DNA from: Chrysophaeum taylorii
Lineage: Eukaryota; Sar; Pelagophyceae; Pelagomonadales; Pelagomonadaceae
Reading direction: 5' to 3'
NCBI GenBank assembly: GCA_029834535.1
Contig: JAQMWT010000402.1
Coordinates: 1 to 64,000 of the forward strand
DNA length: 64,000 nucleotides
In this document: piece by piece, positions 33,141-43,697 of the stretch
Position numbering within the stretch: the first letter of the stretch is position 1
Layout of the letters: each line of letters opens with the position of its first letter
The notes under the pieces: model-generated
What the model saw: the letters and a program-made list of their open reading frames with translations, nothing else
Told to the model about the DNA's origin: nothing
The model's database searches: none
Position numbers and translations under genes: made by a program

Positions 33141-34690
33141 GCAAACTCGACGTCAAACTCCGGGCGATCGACTTGGAGCTCCTAGAGCAACGGTCGTCGT
33201 AGAGAACGAGTCTTGCAAGTAATAATAGGCAGCGCCGTTCTCCGTGCCGCAAAGGAAGCCAGCCGTGTGTACTTACGAGTCGCCGTTTTCTAACTGCTAC
33301 GAGAGAGAGATCCAGCGCTCGAAATTTTGGAGCTGCTAGGTATGTTCATTCTTCCGAAGGATATATATTCGTGTGGCAGCTTGCTTAGCTCTCGGCTTTA
33401 GAGGGTGGGTGGGTGTCCGCGCTCTCGTCGCGCATTATTCACCCGCTCGCCCTCCCTACGCTCCCCGCGGCCACTTAATTACCCTTTTTTCCTTGCCGCT
33501 GGTGGCGGCTATGACATTTGTTTTTTTTTTACGTGTAAAAACAAAGTGTGAATTTAGAGTGTGTAGAAGCGATACTTCCTATATTATCTACGACTACTAC
33601 ACAGAAAAAGGTCCATGTTCGTAGGCTCGACGACAACACCAAACCAGCCCATCGAACGTATATATTACGAGATGTCGGGCCCGTCGCCATCGCACTGAGC
33701 ACTTCAAGTCGAACGAAGCAGGCCCCTCACCGGTCAGTTGAGACGGCTGGCGTCGCATGCCTCCCAACGGAAAATAGACGTTCTTGCATCACGGCCAAAC
33801 GTCCTGCTTGGCTTGCTTAGATAGAGAGATGGAGGGTGCGCGTCGAGCAGCCTCGCGGGCTTTGCCCAGGAGGTCGCGCCGTAAGCGTGCCCGTCGGTGA
33901 CGCGGATAAATCACGTCACTCTTCCTTGTCGGGTTATTACTCCTCGTAATAGATCGCGCTCTCGGACTGCAGATTGATGGTGACTCGACCGTGCAGTTCC
34001 GGCGACGACGTGATTGTCACCTCGTCCTTCCGGTTGTCCGGCGCCAGAAGAGTCTGCTCTCTGTTGATCGACGACTGGAAGCCGTAGTAGTTGAAGCCGT
34101 CGAGGGTGGTAGCCAGAGGAAAGGTAGTTGATGGTTCCACCGGCGTCGTTGAATGAAGTGCGCTTCAACCACCATTTCGCCGCAGTAATAATTTTTTCAC
34201 CGCGTCCTTCGCGAGCTCATATACTTGAGTGCAGCGAGCCGTGTGAGGGCAACTTGCCAGCCAAGGTCGCGCGCGTGCTTGACGGCGGCGCCGCAAGATT
34301 TGTGTAAATACCCACACATAAATAATTAAATTGGAGGCAGAGAGGCCAATGTATAGGGTGTCCTCATATACTGAAAAGTACTCAAAACGGACGCCGAAAC
34401 GGACGTAAATATCAGTACGAATACAAATTTTCGGTATGTTTGGCGTTCCCCAATCGCTTTCGTGATTTTATTTTTTTTTGTGCGTCCCGATGTGTAGCCG
34501 TTGACAATTTTGAATTATGCTAGCCGTTGGAAATAACGACTGAAAAAGATTCTGAGAACGGTCGAATATGTCGTGCGAGCCGTTGACAACTTCTACCTGC
34601 AACAAGAAAATCACGCCGTTATGTCGGAGCCGTTGGCTTTTCATTTTTTCTTGAGTCGTCTGGAGCGCGCTCTTGAAGCGAAGGTTTGGT
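33141..34690. other. Unassigned stretch
   Basis: No gene is recognised. A short minus-strand frame of 67-85 residues at 33,911-34,168 (NYYGFQSSINREQTLLAPDN) looks protein-like but cannot be assigned. Around 34,490-34,640 the motif GTAGCCGTTG or GAGCCGTTG recurs four times. Confidence 0.35.
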
Positions 34691-35015
34691 GAGTGGCCAG
34701 AATGAATGCGCAAGTTGCGAGGAGGGTCCTAGAGCTTGTAGAGCTGGTCGAGGCGGTCCGAGATCTAGTTGTTCATCCCGATCTCGGGGGCAAACGAGGA
34801 GGGAGAACCGCGGCTGAGCAGAGACACTTTAGGAAGAGGTCCTTTGCCTTTTGGCTGCGCGGGCGTTCTCCGACCGGGAGGCCGCGCGAAAGTCGGCGAA
34901 GTTTTGGGGAGTGGCCACAGTGCGCAAGTTGTGAGGCGGGTCCTTGAGTTTGTAGAGCTGGTCGAGCCGGTCCGAGATCCAGTTGTACATCCCGAACGTG
35001 GTTCGAAGCCAAAAA
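34690..35015 (-). repeat. Diverged tandem duplication of a coding-like segment
   Basis: Two segments, 34,693-34,795 and about 34,905-35,005, share CGCAAGTTG, GAGGGTCCT/GCGGGTCCT, TTGTAGAGCTGGTCGAG and CGGTCCGAGATC. On the minus strand both read ISDRLDQLYKL then DPPxNLR; the distal copy has stops. This suggests duplication of part of a gene followed by decay of one copy. Confidence 0.6.
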
Positions 35016-36095
35016 GACGACAATGCGTTCACCACCACCGGTGAAAATGATGCGGTGAATGAATGCGAGGATGACAACCAGGTAGTGGATGACAACCACG
35101 GTGCGGCGCGACGGGACCAGTCGCCAACCTCTGCGGTGATCGCGACCTGGCAAAAGCATCGCCAGCGTTGGGGTCACAACGCTTAGCGCAAGAAATTCGT
35201 GGGACTCGCGATCGCGTCGCTGGGCGGAGGCTGCACCATGGCGGGGGCCATCGTCTGTATGGGTATGTATGGGTATCAGACCCGTTGCTCCGGCGCGAGC
35301 CGCAAGACCCTGGTGCCAAAGTCCACGAAACAAAGATCTCGTGATCTGCATCATACCGGAGGCCATCGTCGTCATATACAACGTCACCGTTGTTGCGGTG
35401 CGAACCGCGAGACACTGCCGGCAAAAGTCCACGAGGCAAATGATATATCGCGCTGTACGACACCAAGCACTAACAGCACCACTTCAAGCGTGCCACGGCT
35501 ATGAACCCCTCACACCCCCCGTGTAAATATAATTAACTAACTACCTGGCCAGCCATGGCGGGTGGGATTTTAGGGCCACTGGGCGATGAGGCGGGGTGGA
35601 TAGAGTGGGGGGTTGAGGACGAGTTGGATCGTTGTCGCCAGTTCTCACCGGTTTGAGGGAGGGAGTGCCAGGTTTTGTGAGTATATTGAACTTGCGGAGT
35701 TCCTAGTTGAGACTACGGCCGTACGTGAGATGTGGGGACCCGCGAGGACGTTTGGAGGCGCACCGGGAGGTGAGCATTTTCCGAGTGAGGCGATGCGAGG
35801 GAATGCGGGCAACATGCATGTATAGACTACGTCGTATGCATGCGTATAGCTCCCCCACGGAGGTTCTGCGCCGTGGCTCCACGCACCAAATCTCGAGTCT
35901 ACGTGTCGTCAGTAGAGCTCTACATATCGTAAAGAAGACATGTATATCAAAAAACCCTAATATCATAAATATCATATATCAGCCTAACCCTGCGAGCCCT
36001 AACCGTTGGTTGCGATGGAGGACGGCGCCTAACACGCTTGGTCCCTGCGGCGGCCCCGGGACGCGTCCCGGAGTGAGACGGTGCCTGCTCGCCTC
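35016..36095. other. Unassigned stretch
   Basis: GTATGGGTATGTATGGGTAT lies near 35,257-35,276. A minus-strand frame near 35,040-35,190 contains a hydrophobic run (VVVIHYLVVILAFIHRIIF) that could be a membrane segment upstream of the duplicated segment. No complete gene is seen. Confidence 0.35.
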
Positions 36096-36330
36096 CCGGG
36101 CTGGCCGGTTATTAGTACCCGGGGGGGGAAAAAAGTCTGCAGTCTGGGAATCATGGGGTTCGCTCGGTTGGGCAGAACGCGACGGACAGGTCGATTGTTC
36201 GTGGACCAACACGTCCGCGACCTGCGACGCTTTTTTTGCACGACCTCGCACAAGACCGCGGGCACCATCAACAAGTCCGTCCTCGTCCCTCTGTCCGGCC
36301 TGGCTCCCATGCTTTTTGAAGTTAGTTAGT
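36096..36330 (+). repeat. Interspersed repeat family X, copy 2
   Basis: This is the inverted match to 18,885-19,150, including GGGTTCGCTCGGTTGGGCAG, TTCGTGGACCAACACGTCCG and CACCATCAACAAGTCCGTCC. It ends GAAGTTAGTTAG about 90 bp before the adenosine kinase start. Confidence 0.75.
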
Positions 36331-36419
36331 TTTTAAAAAAAAGCAGATGTATGGGGGTACTGGAAAAAATATAAGCCTGGGCCTCTGGATATATATAATA
36401 ACTAGATGCAAGACTTCCT

Positions 36420-37337
36420 ATGTCTGCAAGCGAGGTGGTCGTGATCGGGAGCGCCGTGGTCGAGTTTGCTGCGGAGGTCGATGCGAATCTGCTCGAACGG
36501 TACGGCCTTGGCCACGGCACGATTCTCGCAGAGGAACGGCACATGTGCCTTTTCGAGGGCAGGGTTGCAGCTGGTGGTTCGCAGACGATCGCCCGCGTCG
36601 CTCACCCCTGTAGCTTTGTCGGGTGCGTCGGTCGCGATGGTGGTGCGGAAAAGCTGCGCGAGTTGCTTTGCGCCGCGAACGTGCAGCCGGTTTTGCTCGA
36701 AACGGACAGACCAACGGCACGAGCTGTGGTCCTGAAAGCCGGGGAGACGGCGGCGGTCGTCGTCGCGATGGGCGCGGCTTTGTGTCCTATCCAAGTTCCG
36801 TCATCTTTCGACGCGAAGCTTGTCTACGTCGACGGAGTCGCCAGGGGGGATTTCCGATCCCTCGGCGAGGAATGCGCGCGGCGCGGAGTTTTGTTCGGCT
36901 TGGGGTTGAACTCCTCCTCCTCCTCCTCCTCCTCCTCGGAATTCGCGACGACGGTGATGCCGTACGTCGACTTGCTTATCGGAAACGGCCAGGAGCTCCT
37001 CGCATTATTGGGTGGAGGTGGTTTTCCGGGCGACGCGGGCGAGGCGGCCCTCGCAGTTTCGGCATTGCCCAAGGCCCGCGGCTCGAGGTCTCGTATCGTC
37101 GTGATTACGAGAGGTACGGACGCAACAATCCTCGTTCGCGACGGTACAGTCTCGACATTTCCCGTTTCGCCGGTCCCCTCGGACCTCGTCGCCGATCTGA
37201 ACGGCGCGGGCGACGCCTTTGTTGGGGGTTTTTTGCGTGCTTTCCTCGAGACTGCGTCCCCTTCGGAGGCGATTCTTGCCGGCCACGACGCGGCCCGCTT
37301 CATAATCCAGCAGCTCGGCACGCAGTTCGAAGAATAA
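36420..37337 (+). CDS. ADK: Adenosine kinase-like pfkB sugar kinase
   Basis: This is an intact single exon of 305 residues from ATG 36420. Adenosine kinase phosphorylates adenosine to AMP in purine salvage. Family features: GHGTILAEERHMCLFE near residues 32-47 (compare the ILAE...LF segment of ADK), AAGGSQTIARVA near 51-62, GCVGRDGGAEKLRE near 69-82, the C-terminal pfkB signature DLNGAGDAFVGGFLRAF near 261-277 with catalytic Asp in GAGD, and the ADK-like end ARFIIQQLGTQF. The length is slightly below the 340-350 usual for ADK. A poly-Ser stretch from (TCC)n near 36,911-36,938 interrupts a loop and could vary in length between strains. The substrate is inferred from the ADK-specific segments. 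The kinesin start lies 84 bp downstream on the same strand. Confidence 0.82.
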   Translation: MSASEVVVIGSAVVEFAAEVDANLLERYGLGHGTILAEERHMCLFEGRVAAGGSQTIARVAHPCSFVGCVGRDGGAEKLRELLCAANVQPVLLETDRPTARAVVLKAGETAAVVVAMGAALCPIQVPSSFDAKLVYVDGVARGDFRSLGEECARRGVLFGLGLNSSSSSSSSSEFATTVMPYVDLLIGNGQELLALLGGGGFPGDAGEAALAVSALPKARGSRSRIVVITRGTDATILVRDGTVSTFPVSPVPSDLVADLNGAGDAFVGGFLRAFLETASPSEAILAGHDAARFIIQQLGTQFEE

Positions 37338-37420
37338 TAATAATAATACCCCCATACTTTTAATAATAAAACAAAACCCTACTAGAATCTGAAAATCGAC
37401 TGTTGATAATAATAATAAAG

Positions 37421-39604
37421 ATGGCGGAGGAGCACAAGTTGAAAGTGGTGGTGCGCGTCCGGCCTCTGATGGGCCAGGAGAGCGAGGCGCGGCTGGAGGT
37501 GGAGGAGGGTCGCGTGCAGGTGGGCAAGCTCGGGTTCGAGTTCGGGAAGGAGAACATCCTGCGCGGGGAGGGACTCCACAACGAACTTTATCAGCTGACG
37601 ACGGCGCCGTTGATCGCGCACCTCTTCGAGGGATACAACGCGACGGTCCTCGCGTACGGGCAGACGGGGTCGGGGAAGACGTATTCGATGGGAACGAGCG
37701 AGAGCAAGGACGGGGTGGTCCCGCGCGCCGTGGACGAGATTTTCGAGCGAAAAGCGGCGAACGCGACGGTGTTTTTCTCTCTGGTGGAAGTGTATAACGA
37801 GGAGGTTAGGGACCTGATCGCTCCGCGGAGCCTCGCCGTCCGGGACGCCGCGGAGGGCGTGGTGATCGCGGGCTTGTGCGAGCGGCGCGTCGAGACGCGG
37901 GACGAGGTGTTGGAGCTGTTGAGGACGGGAATGCGCGTCCGGGCGACGGGCGCGACCGACATGAACGCCCGTAGCTCGCGGTCTCACATGATATCGACCT
38001 TTCGGATCGAGGTGCAGCGCAGCAACTCGCGGACCGTGGCGAAGCTGCATTTGGTGGACTTGGCGGGGTCGGAGAGGGCTAAAAGGACGGGCGCGACGGG
38101 GGATAGGCTGAAAGAAGGCATCGGGATCAACAAGTCTCTGCTCGCGCTCGGGCAGGTGATCGCGAGGCTCGTGGAGATTCAGCAGCACCAAGACAGCACG
38201 GGACACGTGCCGTATCGCGACTCGACCTTGACTCGGGTTCTGGCGGATTCGTTGGGAGGCTCGGCGATCGCGGTTATGATCGCGTGCGTGAGTCCCGCGG
38301 CAGACGACGTCGAGGAGTCGGCCAACACGCTGCGATGGGCGTCGCGCGCGCTGAAAATACGAAACGTGGCCGTCACGAACGTAATTGTCGACGATTCTGT
38401 GGCGTTGCGAACAATGGTGCGCCGCCTCGAGCGCGAAAACGAGCTTTTGAGGAAGAGAGTCCGGGCGTTGCGGTGCGCGCTCACTCCCGAAGAAGCGGCC
38501 GTCGTCGAGGGCGCCGTGGACGACGAGGAGGCGGCGGATGCCCTTCCCGCCGCGGAAGCGGAAGCGGAAGACGACGACGACGACGACGACGACATGTCTT
38601 CGACGTCGTTGGAAGAAGAAGAAGAAGAAGCAGCTAGGGTGCGCGAGCTGGAGTCGCTCGAGCAGGAGCAGAGGTGCATGACCAAGCTGCGCGAGCACTA
38701 CGAACGCGCGATCGAGCGGCTGGAAAAGGAAGTGAAAGAGTTAGAGCAGGCCCACCAAAGCACCGAAAACTCCGAACGCAAGGCCGCCAAGCTCCGGGCC
38801 CAGGTGCTCAAGGCTACGCGAGAAGCGCAGCGTTGCGCGGAGCTCAAGTCTCGCGCCGAAACCGAAGCCAATCGACTGCGCCAAGACCTGGAAACCGCGA
38901 GGCGCCGGCGCGGCGAGCTTCAACGCGAACTGCAATCGAAGGACGCGCAGCACGCGACGGCCGCGCGCCAGTGGCACCGCGAAGCGCGTCGTCTCCGCCG
39001 GGACCGCGATCGTCTTTCGGGGGAAAAGAAGCGACTCGCCGAGAATTACGACCGCGCCGAGCGCACGCGGCTTCGGCAACTAGCCGAGTCGCGGGCCGCG
39101 CTTCGCCGTCTCAAAAAGGACGACTGCTTCGAGAGACCTCTGATCGAAGGTCTCGCCCGCGAAGCCGCGAAATCCAGAGCCGAAGCGACTTACCTCCGCG
39201 AACGACTCGCCGAACTCTCGGTCGACCAACGCCGCGCGGATACCATCCGGAAATCCTCGCCAAAACCGGAAGAGGACCACCACGACAAGGTCATCGACGA
39301 CTACGCCGCGCGGTGCCAGCGAATCCGTCGCCAATCGACGACGTCGATGGACGTCGACGACCTCGCCGCCAAAATGAAGGCCGTCAAGACGGTCATCGCC
39401 GACGTCCGCACGCAGCGCGAGGCCGCGCGCCAGCAGCTAGACCAGCCCGTTCTGGATCCCCGGCTCCTCCGCGACGTCGTTCCCCGCAACTACTCCAAGC
39501 CCTGGCAGCACAACGCCCAACTCGTCGTCGCCCTTCCGCCCCCGCCCCCCCGAGAGCCCGCCAAGTCCCGCGAGCCCCTCGCCGAAATCGACACCCCTCC
39601 TTGA
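37421..39604 (+). CDS. Kinesin motor protein, kinesin-4-like
   Basis: This is an intact single exon of 727 residues from ATG 37421 (the frame continues upstream but without an ATG). The N-terminal motor domain spans about 1-335: VRVRPLM, P-loop GQTGSGKT near 80-87, switch I NARSSRSH, switch II LVDLAGSERAKRTGATGDRL, then KEGIGINKSLLALGQVI and VPYRDSTLTRVLADSLGG followed by ANTLRWASRALKIRN. The SLLALGQVI and RALKIRN regions resemble kinesin-4 proteins such as KIF4 and KIF21. An acidic linker (DDDDDDDDMSS) follows, then a long coiled coil from about 400 to 610, and a C-terminal Pro-rich tail. It probably moves toward microtubule plus ends as a dimer. It is shorter than typical kinesin-4 proteins (over 1,000 residues) and lacks an obvious C-terminal cargo domain. 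Confidence 0.92.
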   Translation: MAEEHKLKVVVRVRPLMGQESEARLEVEEGRVQVGKLGFEFGKENILRGEGLHNELYQLTTAPLIAHLFEGYNATVLAYGQTGSGKTYSMGTSESKDGVVPRAVDEIFERKAANATVFFSLVEVYNEEVRDLIAPRSLAVRDAAEGVVIAGLCERRVETRDEVLELLRTGMRVRATGATDMNARSSRSHMISTFRIEVQRSNSRTVAKLHLVDLAGSERAKRTGATGDRLKEGIGINKSLLALGQVIARLVEIQQHQDSTGHVPYRDSTLTRVLADSLGGSAIAVMIACVSPAADDVEESANTLRWASRALKIRNVAVTNVIVDDSVALRTMVRRLERENELLRKRVRALRCALTPEEAAVVEGAVDDEEAADALPAAEAEAEDDDDDDDDMSSTSLEEEEEEAARVRELESLEQEQRCMTKLREHYERAIERLEKEVKELEQAHQSTENSERKAAKLRAQVLKATREAQRCAELKSRAETEANRLRQDLETARRRRGELQRELQSKDAQHATAARQWHREARRLRRDRDRLSGEKKRLAENYDRAERTRLRQLAESRAALRRLKKDDCFERPLIEGLAREAAKSRAEATYLRERLAELSVDQRRADTIRKSSPKPEEDHHDKVIDDYAARCQRIRRQSTTSMDVDDLAAKMKAVKTVIADVRTQREAARQQLDQPVLDPRLLRDVVPRNYSKPWQHNAQLVVALPPPPPREPAKSREPLAEIDTPP

Positions 39605-39755
39605 TGATACATAAATAAATAATCACCTCGTAAGTCTTCTTCTTCTTTCTTCGAGGCGAGGCGAGCTTGCTCGGTCTCAGAAGATCTTGCTGTACCCAAA
39701 GAACAACATCGTTTAATTAATAACCCTAATTCTCGGAAGTGTTCTGAGAGGACAG

Positions 39756-40529
39756 ATGGATTATCTGGAGACTTGTACAGTTTTCAATGGCGCCTGCGAG
39801 ACGACCGAATGCTGCGACGACGGGTTTGTGAGGCGCGACGGCGACTTTTCCCGCGTCTCGCAGGGATCCCCCTCGCGGCCGTTGTGCGGCTGCGCGCGCG
39901 ACGACGACGATGGCGTCTCGGACCAGCCGTCCGACCGCGGCGGCGTCGCGACGCAGGTGGCGGTTTTCTGGGCGCTCGTTGTCGTCTTCTTGTTTCTCTG
40001 CCACCGTTCCACGCGGTGTCGACCGAAGCGCGCCGCCGCTAAAAGCAACGACGAGCGCGAGTTCGTGTCGAAAGTGAACAAATCCAAGGCCGCCCTCGTC
40101 AAAACCCGAGGCGAAGGCCAGTGCTGTATCTGCCTCAGTCCGCTCGACACCAACGTCGTCCGCCCGCCTGGCTGCCAGCACTGCTACCACAAAGCGTGCT
40201 TGGAGGAGTGGATCGACCAGGCCAAAAACAGAGCCGTCCTCGACCGCGACCCGCAGACGCGCGACCACCTCGCCAAGCGCATGCTTTCCTGCCCCATATG
40301 CAGTCGCCCGATCCTCGCCCGCCCCACCCGCCTCGAGGAAGAAGAGTCCAAGCACCGCGACTTCGTCGAGCTTATCCAGATCTCCACCGAAGAAGAAGAC
40401 CCCGAAGACCCTCGTCTTGATGATCCCGTTCTTCTTCTTACTGCTCCCTCCGATCGCGCCGACTCAGACGACCCTGGAGACCCTGATGATGATCTCCCCG
40501 ATGGCATTTGCCCCCATGTGGCTCTGTAA
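39756..40529 (+). CDS. RING-H2 membrane protein, probable E3 ubiquitin ligase
   Basis: This frame encodes 257 residues from ATG 39756. An N-terminal Cys-rich segment (residues 1-50) is followed by one membrane span near 68-86 (VAVFWALVVVFLFLC). A RING-H2 finger follows, with CCICLSPLD near 125, CQHCYHKACLEEW near 143-155 and CPICSRPI near 185. The loop before the last Cys pair is longer than usual. The Cys/His order C3H2C3 is complete. The tail is acidic. RING-H2 proteins with one span usually ubiquitinate membrane or secretory substrates; the substrate is unknown. It lies 150 bp after the kinesin. Confidence 0.85.
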   Translation: MDYLETCTVFNGACETTECCDDGFVRRDGDFSRVSQGSPSRPLCGCARDDDDGVSDQPSDRGGVATQVAVFWALVVVFLFLCHRSTRCRPKRAAAKSNDEREFVSKVNKSKAALVKTRGEGQCCICLSPLDTNVVRPPGCQHCYHKACLEEWIDQAKNRAVLDRDPQTRDHLAKRMLSCPICSRPILARPTRLEEEESKHRDFVELIQISTEEEDPEDPRLDDPVLLLTAPSDRADSDDPGDPDDDLPDGICPHVAL

Positions 40530-40574
40530 AATAAATACATAAATATACATGCCTCCATTTTGATTTCCGAATTG

Positions 40575-40605
<31 letters not shown>

Positions 40606-42263
40606 ATAGCCTTTCTTTCTTTCTTTCTTTCCTTTTAGGGGGAGCACAGCTACTCAGCGACTCCTTTTCTCGGGCGGGCAACAAGCACCTCCTAATGCTA
40701 AAGCAGCAGCCGCAGTCTCGCGACAAGGTAGGGCGGCGCACCGCACTGTCTGGAGAAGAAGGCGCGGCATCATGGACGAGACGACGTGGGTCGCGACAGT
40801 GTACGCTGCCGACGACCGCAGGGAGGTGGCCGCTTATGTCACTTGCTTCAGAAGAACCCCCTATTAGTATTGTTTGTTGTTCCCAGGAGATCGCTCGGCT
40901 TGCGCATCAAGGCGCAGAAAGAAAAGCGCCCGTCCCGTGCGAGCCGATAATAAGCTCCTAAGCTCGTCCACCTCGACGAGGTGTATCAGCTACCGAAGAA
41001 GAACGGTGTGGCAAACGGCGTATGGCTAGAAGTGAGCACCACGTTACCACGAGCACTGGTCCCCCCCGCCTAGATTCGTCTTCATAGGATGAAGAAGAGC
41101 GGAGTGATGTAGCACCGGTGACGGAAATTGCGAGCAGGGCGCCGCCATCTCGACAGCCCTGTCGACGAGGATCGATCGCAGATAGGCCGCCGCGTGACAA
41201 AATATTTTCCGGTCGGATCCTGGCTTCTGCAAGCGCCGCTCTGACGTCGTTGTTTTCCCTCCTTTTCTCCATTCTCAGAGGCCGCACGCGCGCGCCCATA
41301 TAGGATAGGTCGGTCGCCACCTGGCTTCAGGCGCGTTCAATTGACTACACGTTCCATGCGCATGAGTTGATAATAGTACTACTACCGATGCGGCCGCAGT
41401 CTGATTGGACCGCCGCTATCATCGGCAGTTTCAGAAAATCAGAAGTAAACCTAGTCACGGGTACAGGTAGGATACATCATTCTTATAGCGGTGTGTATGG
41501 GCGGCTTCTATAGCCTATTTGGACCATAATACACTTCTCGTTACATAAAGCTGTAGTAACCGCCACAATTCATTCTGTTGGGAAGGAAACGAGAGTTTTC
41601 AATGGAGCGGCGCCTGCGGCGCCTTCGAAAAAAGATGATGCGGGCGTCGTCGAAGCTGGTGCCCGCGACGTCGGCCGCCCGCTGGTTCAAAGCGACGAGG
41701 CTCGGCGTGCGCGAGGATTTGGCAAACAGCTGAGCCCCGCATTGTGCTGATGGCGGTCGAGAAAGGCCATTGCGAGCCGGCACGAAGTTTTGCATCGGTC
41801 GGCGTCGAGAGGCAACAGATTGACGTTAGTGGATTTAGGCATGGAGGGGATGTCGCGGGCTTTGGATTTCGCACTACGACCCTCGTTTATTCCCGTGCGC
41901 TGATGGTGGTAAAATGCGTCGTATTAGTCAGACGAAACAAGCCCCCTTTTGGTTTCGGCATGGAAGGCGCAGACGAAGATGTCCGTTGGCGTTTGTCTTA
42001 GGAATGTGATCGAGGGGAGGTGAGAAGGAGCTACGCTGCTGGTCGAAAGAGGTGGCTCAATATTGTCAGCAGAGAAGTCAGTGCGCGCGGCCTCCTACTG
42101 GGGTAGTGATGCCGGAAGAAGAGGCGTGGCGTATGCGCTATTGGATGCTAACGTCGGGTCATCTATATCTCCAGGAATCGCCAGTTACGAGGAATTCACA
42201 GAAGATTCTTCTTCACGAGAGTTGAAGTGACGTCAAGGTAACCAGAAATCTATCCTCCTCGAT
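40530..42263. other. Intergenic stretch with AAAT and TTTC repeats
   Basis: (AAAT)n lies at 40,576-40,609 and (CTTT)n at 40,610-40,632, just after the RING gene. Minus-strand fragments near 41,640-41,870 look weakly coding (AKSSRTPSLVALNQRAADV) but are broken across frames. No gene is assigned. Confidence 0.4.
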
Positions 42264-42698
42264 ATGATGATGGACGACGGGGAAATTGCGATGGTCGAGA
42301 CATCGTGGGCGCGGGCCGTCGCACTCGGCGAGGAGACGGTCGGGACGCTCCTGTTCTCGCGGATCTTCGAGCTCGCCCCGCCGATGTTGGAGCTCTTCTC
42401 GTTCCGCGACGAGTTCGCAGCCGAAGGCGTCGCCGGTGCTCGTTTCAAGGCTCACGCGGTTGGTGTCGTCGGGATGGTCTCGAAGGCGATCGGTGGTCTC
42501 CGGGACCTCGACAAGCTCGTCCCCGTTCTCGTGGACCTCGGAGCCAAGCACGAGGGTTACGGCGTCCTCCCCGAACACTACGACGTCGTCGGCCGCGCTC
42601 TCGTGGACACTCTCGAGAAAGGTTTAGGGGGGCTCGGCCCGGCGAAGGATGCTTGGATGAAGGTCTGGGCCCTCGTCTCCAAGACCATGCTCAACTAG
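42264..42698 (+). CDS. Single-domain globin
   Basis: This frame encodes 144 residues from ATG 42264 (ATGs also lie at 42267 and 42270). Globins bind heme and oxygen or NO. It covers the full fold: a Phe at the CD corner (ELFSFRD near 43-49), distal E7 His in FKAHAVGVVG (His64), and proximal F8 His in GAKHEGYGVLPEHYDVVG (His96). The HEGYGVLPEHY segment is typical of neuroglobin-like and bacterial single-domain globins, not of truncated 2-on-2 globins. No intron or targeting peptide is visible. The role (oxygen sensing, NO detoxification or electron transfer) cannot be told. It has no reductase domain, so it is not a flavohemoglobin. Confidence 0.9.
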   Translation: MMMDDGEIAMVETSWARAVALGEETVGTLLFSRIFELAPPMLELFSFRDEFAAEGVAGARFKAHAVGVVGMVSKAIGGLRDLDKLVPVLVDLGAKHEGYGVLPEHYDVVGRALVDTLEKGLGGLGPAKDAWMKVWALVSKTMLN

Positions 42699-43309
42699 AG
42701 CCTTCCTTCTACGCAGACATGTGGACTTGTCTTTCTGAACAATGTGACTCACTTCAGAAGTGATAAAACAAGATCATCTCTGTAATACGACTACGGTCTT
42801 CACAGCCTCGCTCTCGAGAGGGATAGGCGGTCTAGGCCCTGTGTGGGCACCCCGAATATATAGCGCCTCGTACCGACACAACAGTCTCGTCTGGCTACTT
42901 ATCGCCGATAATATTAGTGTGGGAGTAAGTCATCAATCTCACGTTGCCACAAGGAGAAAAATTTAGAGATTTTCCTTGTGTAAAAAATTGTTCCAGACTC
43001 AAAATGATGAAACCCATGGTTCCCAACGTGTGCTTCAGACAGACAGACAGACGCGTGTGGTTCTCGCTTTCTTGATGCCGCAGAAACTCACGTCGACATC
43101 TCGGGCCCATACTTCGAAACGTACCTCGGCCCGGTCCTCTCGCGCGACTGCCACGGTAGGTACCCTGCGATCTCCAAGTCCGTCTCTGTCTCGTCTACGT
43201 CTCGCTCCTCCTGGCCATCCTCCTTCACCACCTCACAAAGGGGTCCAGTGCCGCCGGCTGCGGTGCGTCATGCGTCGCGTGACCCCGACCGCCAGCTCCG
43301 GTCACGTCG
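42699..43309. other. Unassigned stretch with possible exon
   Basis: An AGAC run lies at 43,038-43,051. A plus-strand frame near 43,082-43,200 (ETHVDISGPYFETYLGPVLS) looks coding-like and leads into repeat family X. No gene is assigned. Confidence 0.35.
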
Positions 43310-43440
43310 CCCACATGCAATTGTGGCGGTCCGCCATCAACTCGCCCCCCTCCCCCATCTTCCCCCCGGATGATTCAGTACCGGCTCCTGTCGGTCGTCC
43401 GGCCTGGCGAGAGAGGTTTGAAGTTAGTTCGGTAGTTGGT
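43310..43440 (+). repeat. Interspersed repeat family X, partial copy 3
   Basis: GTGGCGGTCCGCCATCAACT, then CAGTACCGGCTCCTGTCGGT and CGTCCGGCCTGG, end in GAAGTTAGTT. These match the reverse complement of 18,885-19,020. Confidence 0.65.
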
Positions 43441-43460
43441 CCACGTCGAAATAATCATAT

Positions 43461-43494
<34 letters not shown>

Positions 43495-43697
43495 CAAAAA
43501 AATAAAAATAAAATAAATTAATACCAGAGCGCTCCTCTTCTTCGATCGCGGTGGTGGTGGTGGTGGTGGAATCGTCCGTAGGTCCTAAAAACGCACTTTT
43601 ATTCGAGTCTTCGGCTGCTTCTCTCGAGCGAACGTACCCCTTAGTGTCCTGTCCTCTGAGCAACGAGAATTATTTATTAGAGGTCGTGCGGCTAGAG
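43441..43697. repeat. Short GAC and GGT microsatellites
   Basis: A (GAC)n run lies near 43,463-43,493 and (GGT)n near 43,551-43,568, between the X repeat and the next gene. No gene is seen. Confidence 0.6.

Noticed and set aside
37382-38698. 438-codon minus-strand open frame
   Set aside because: It is antisense to the kinesin motor domain.
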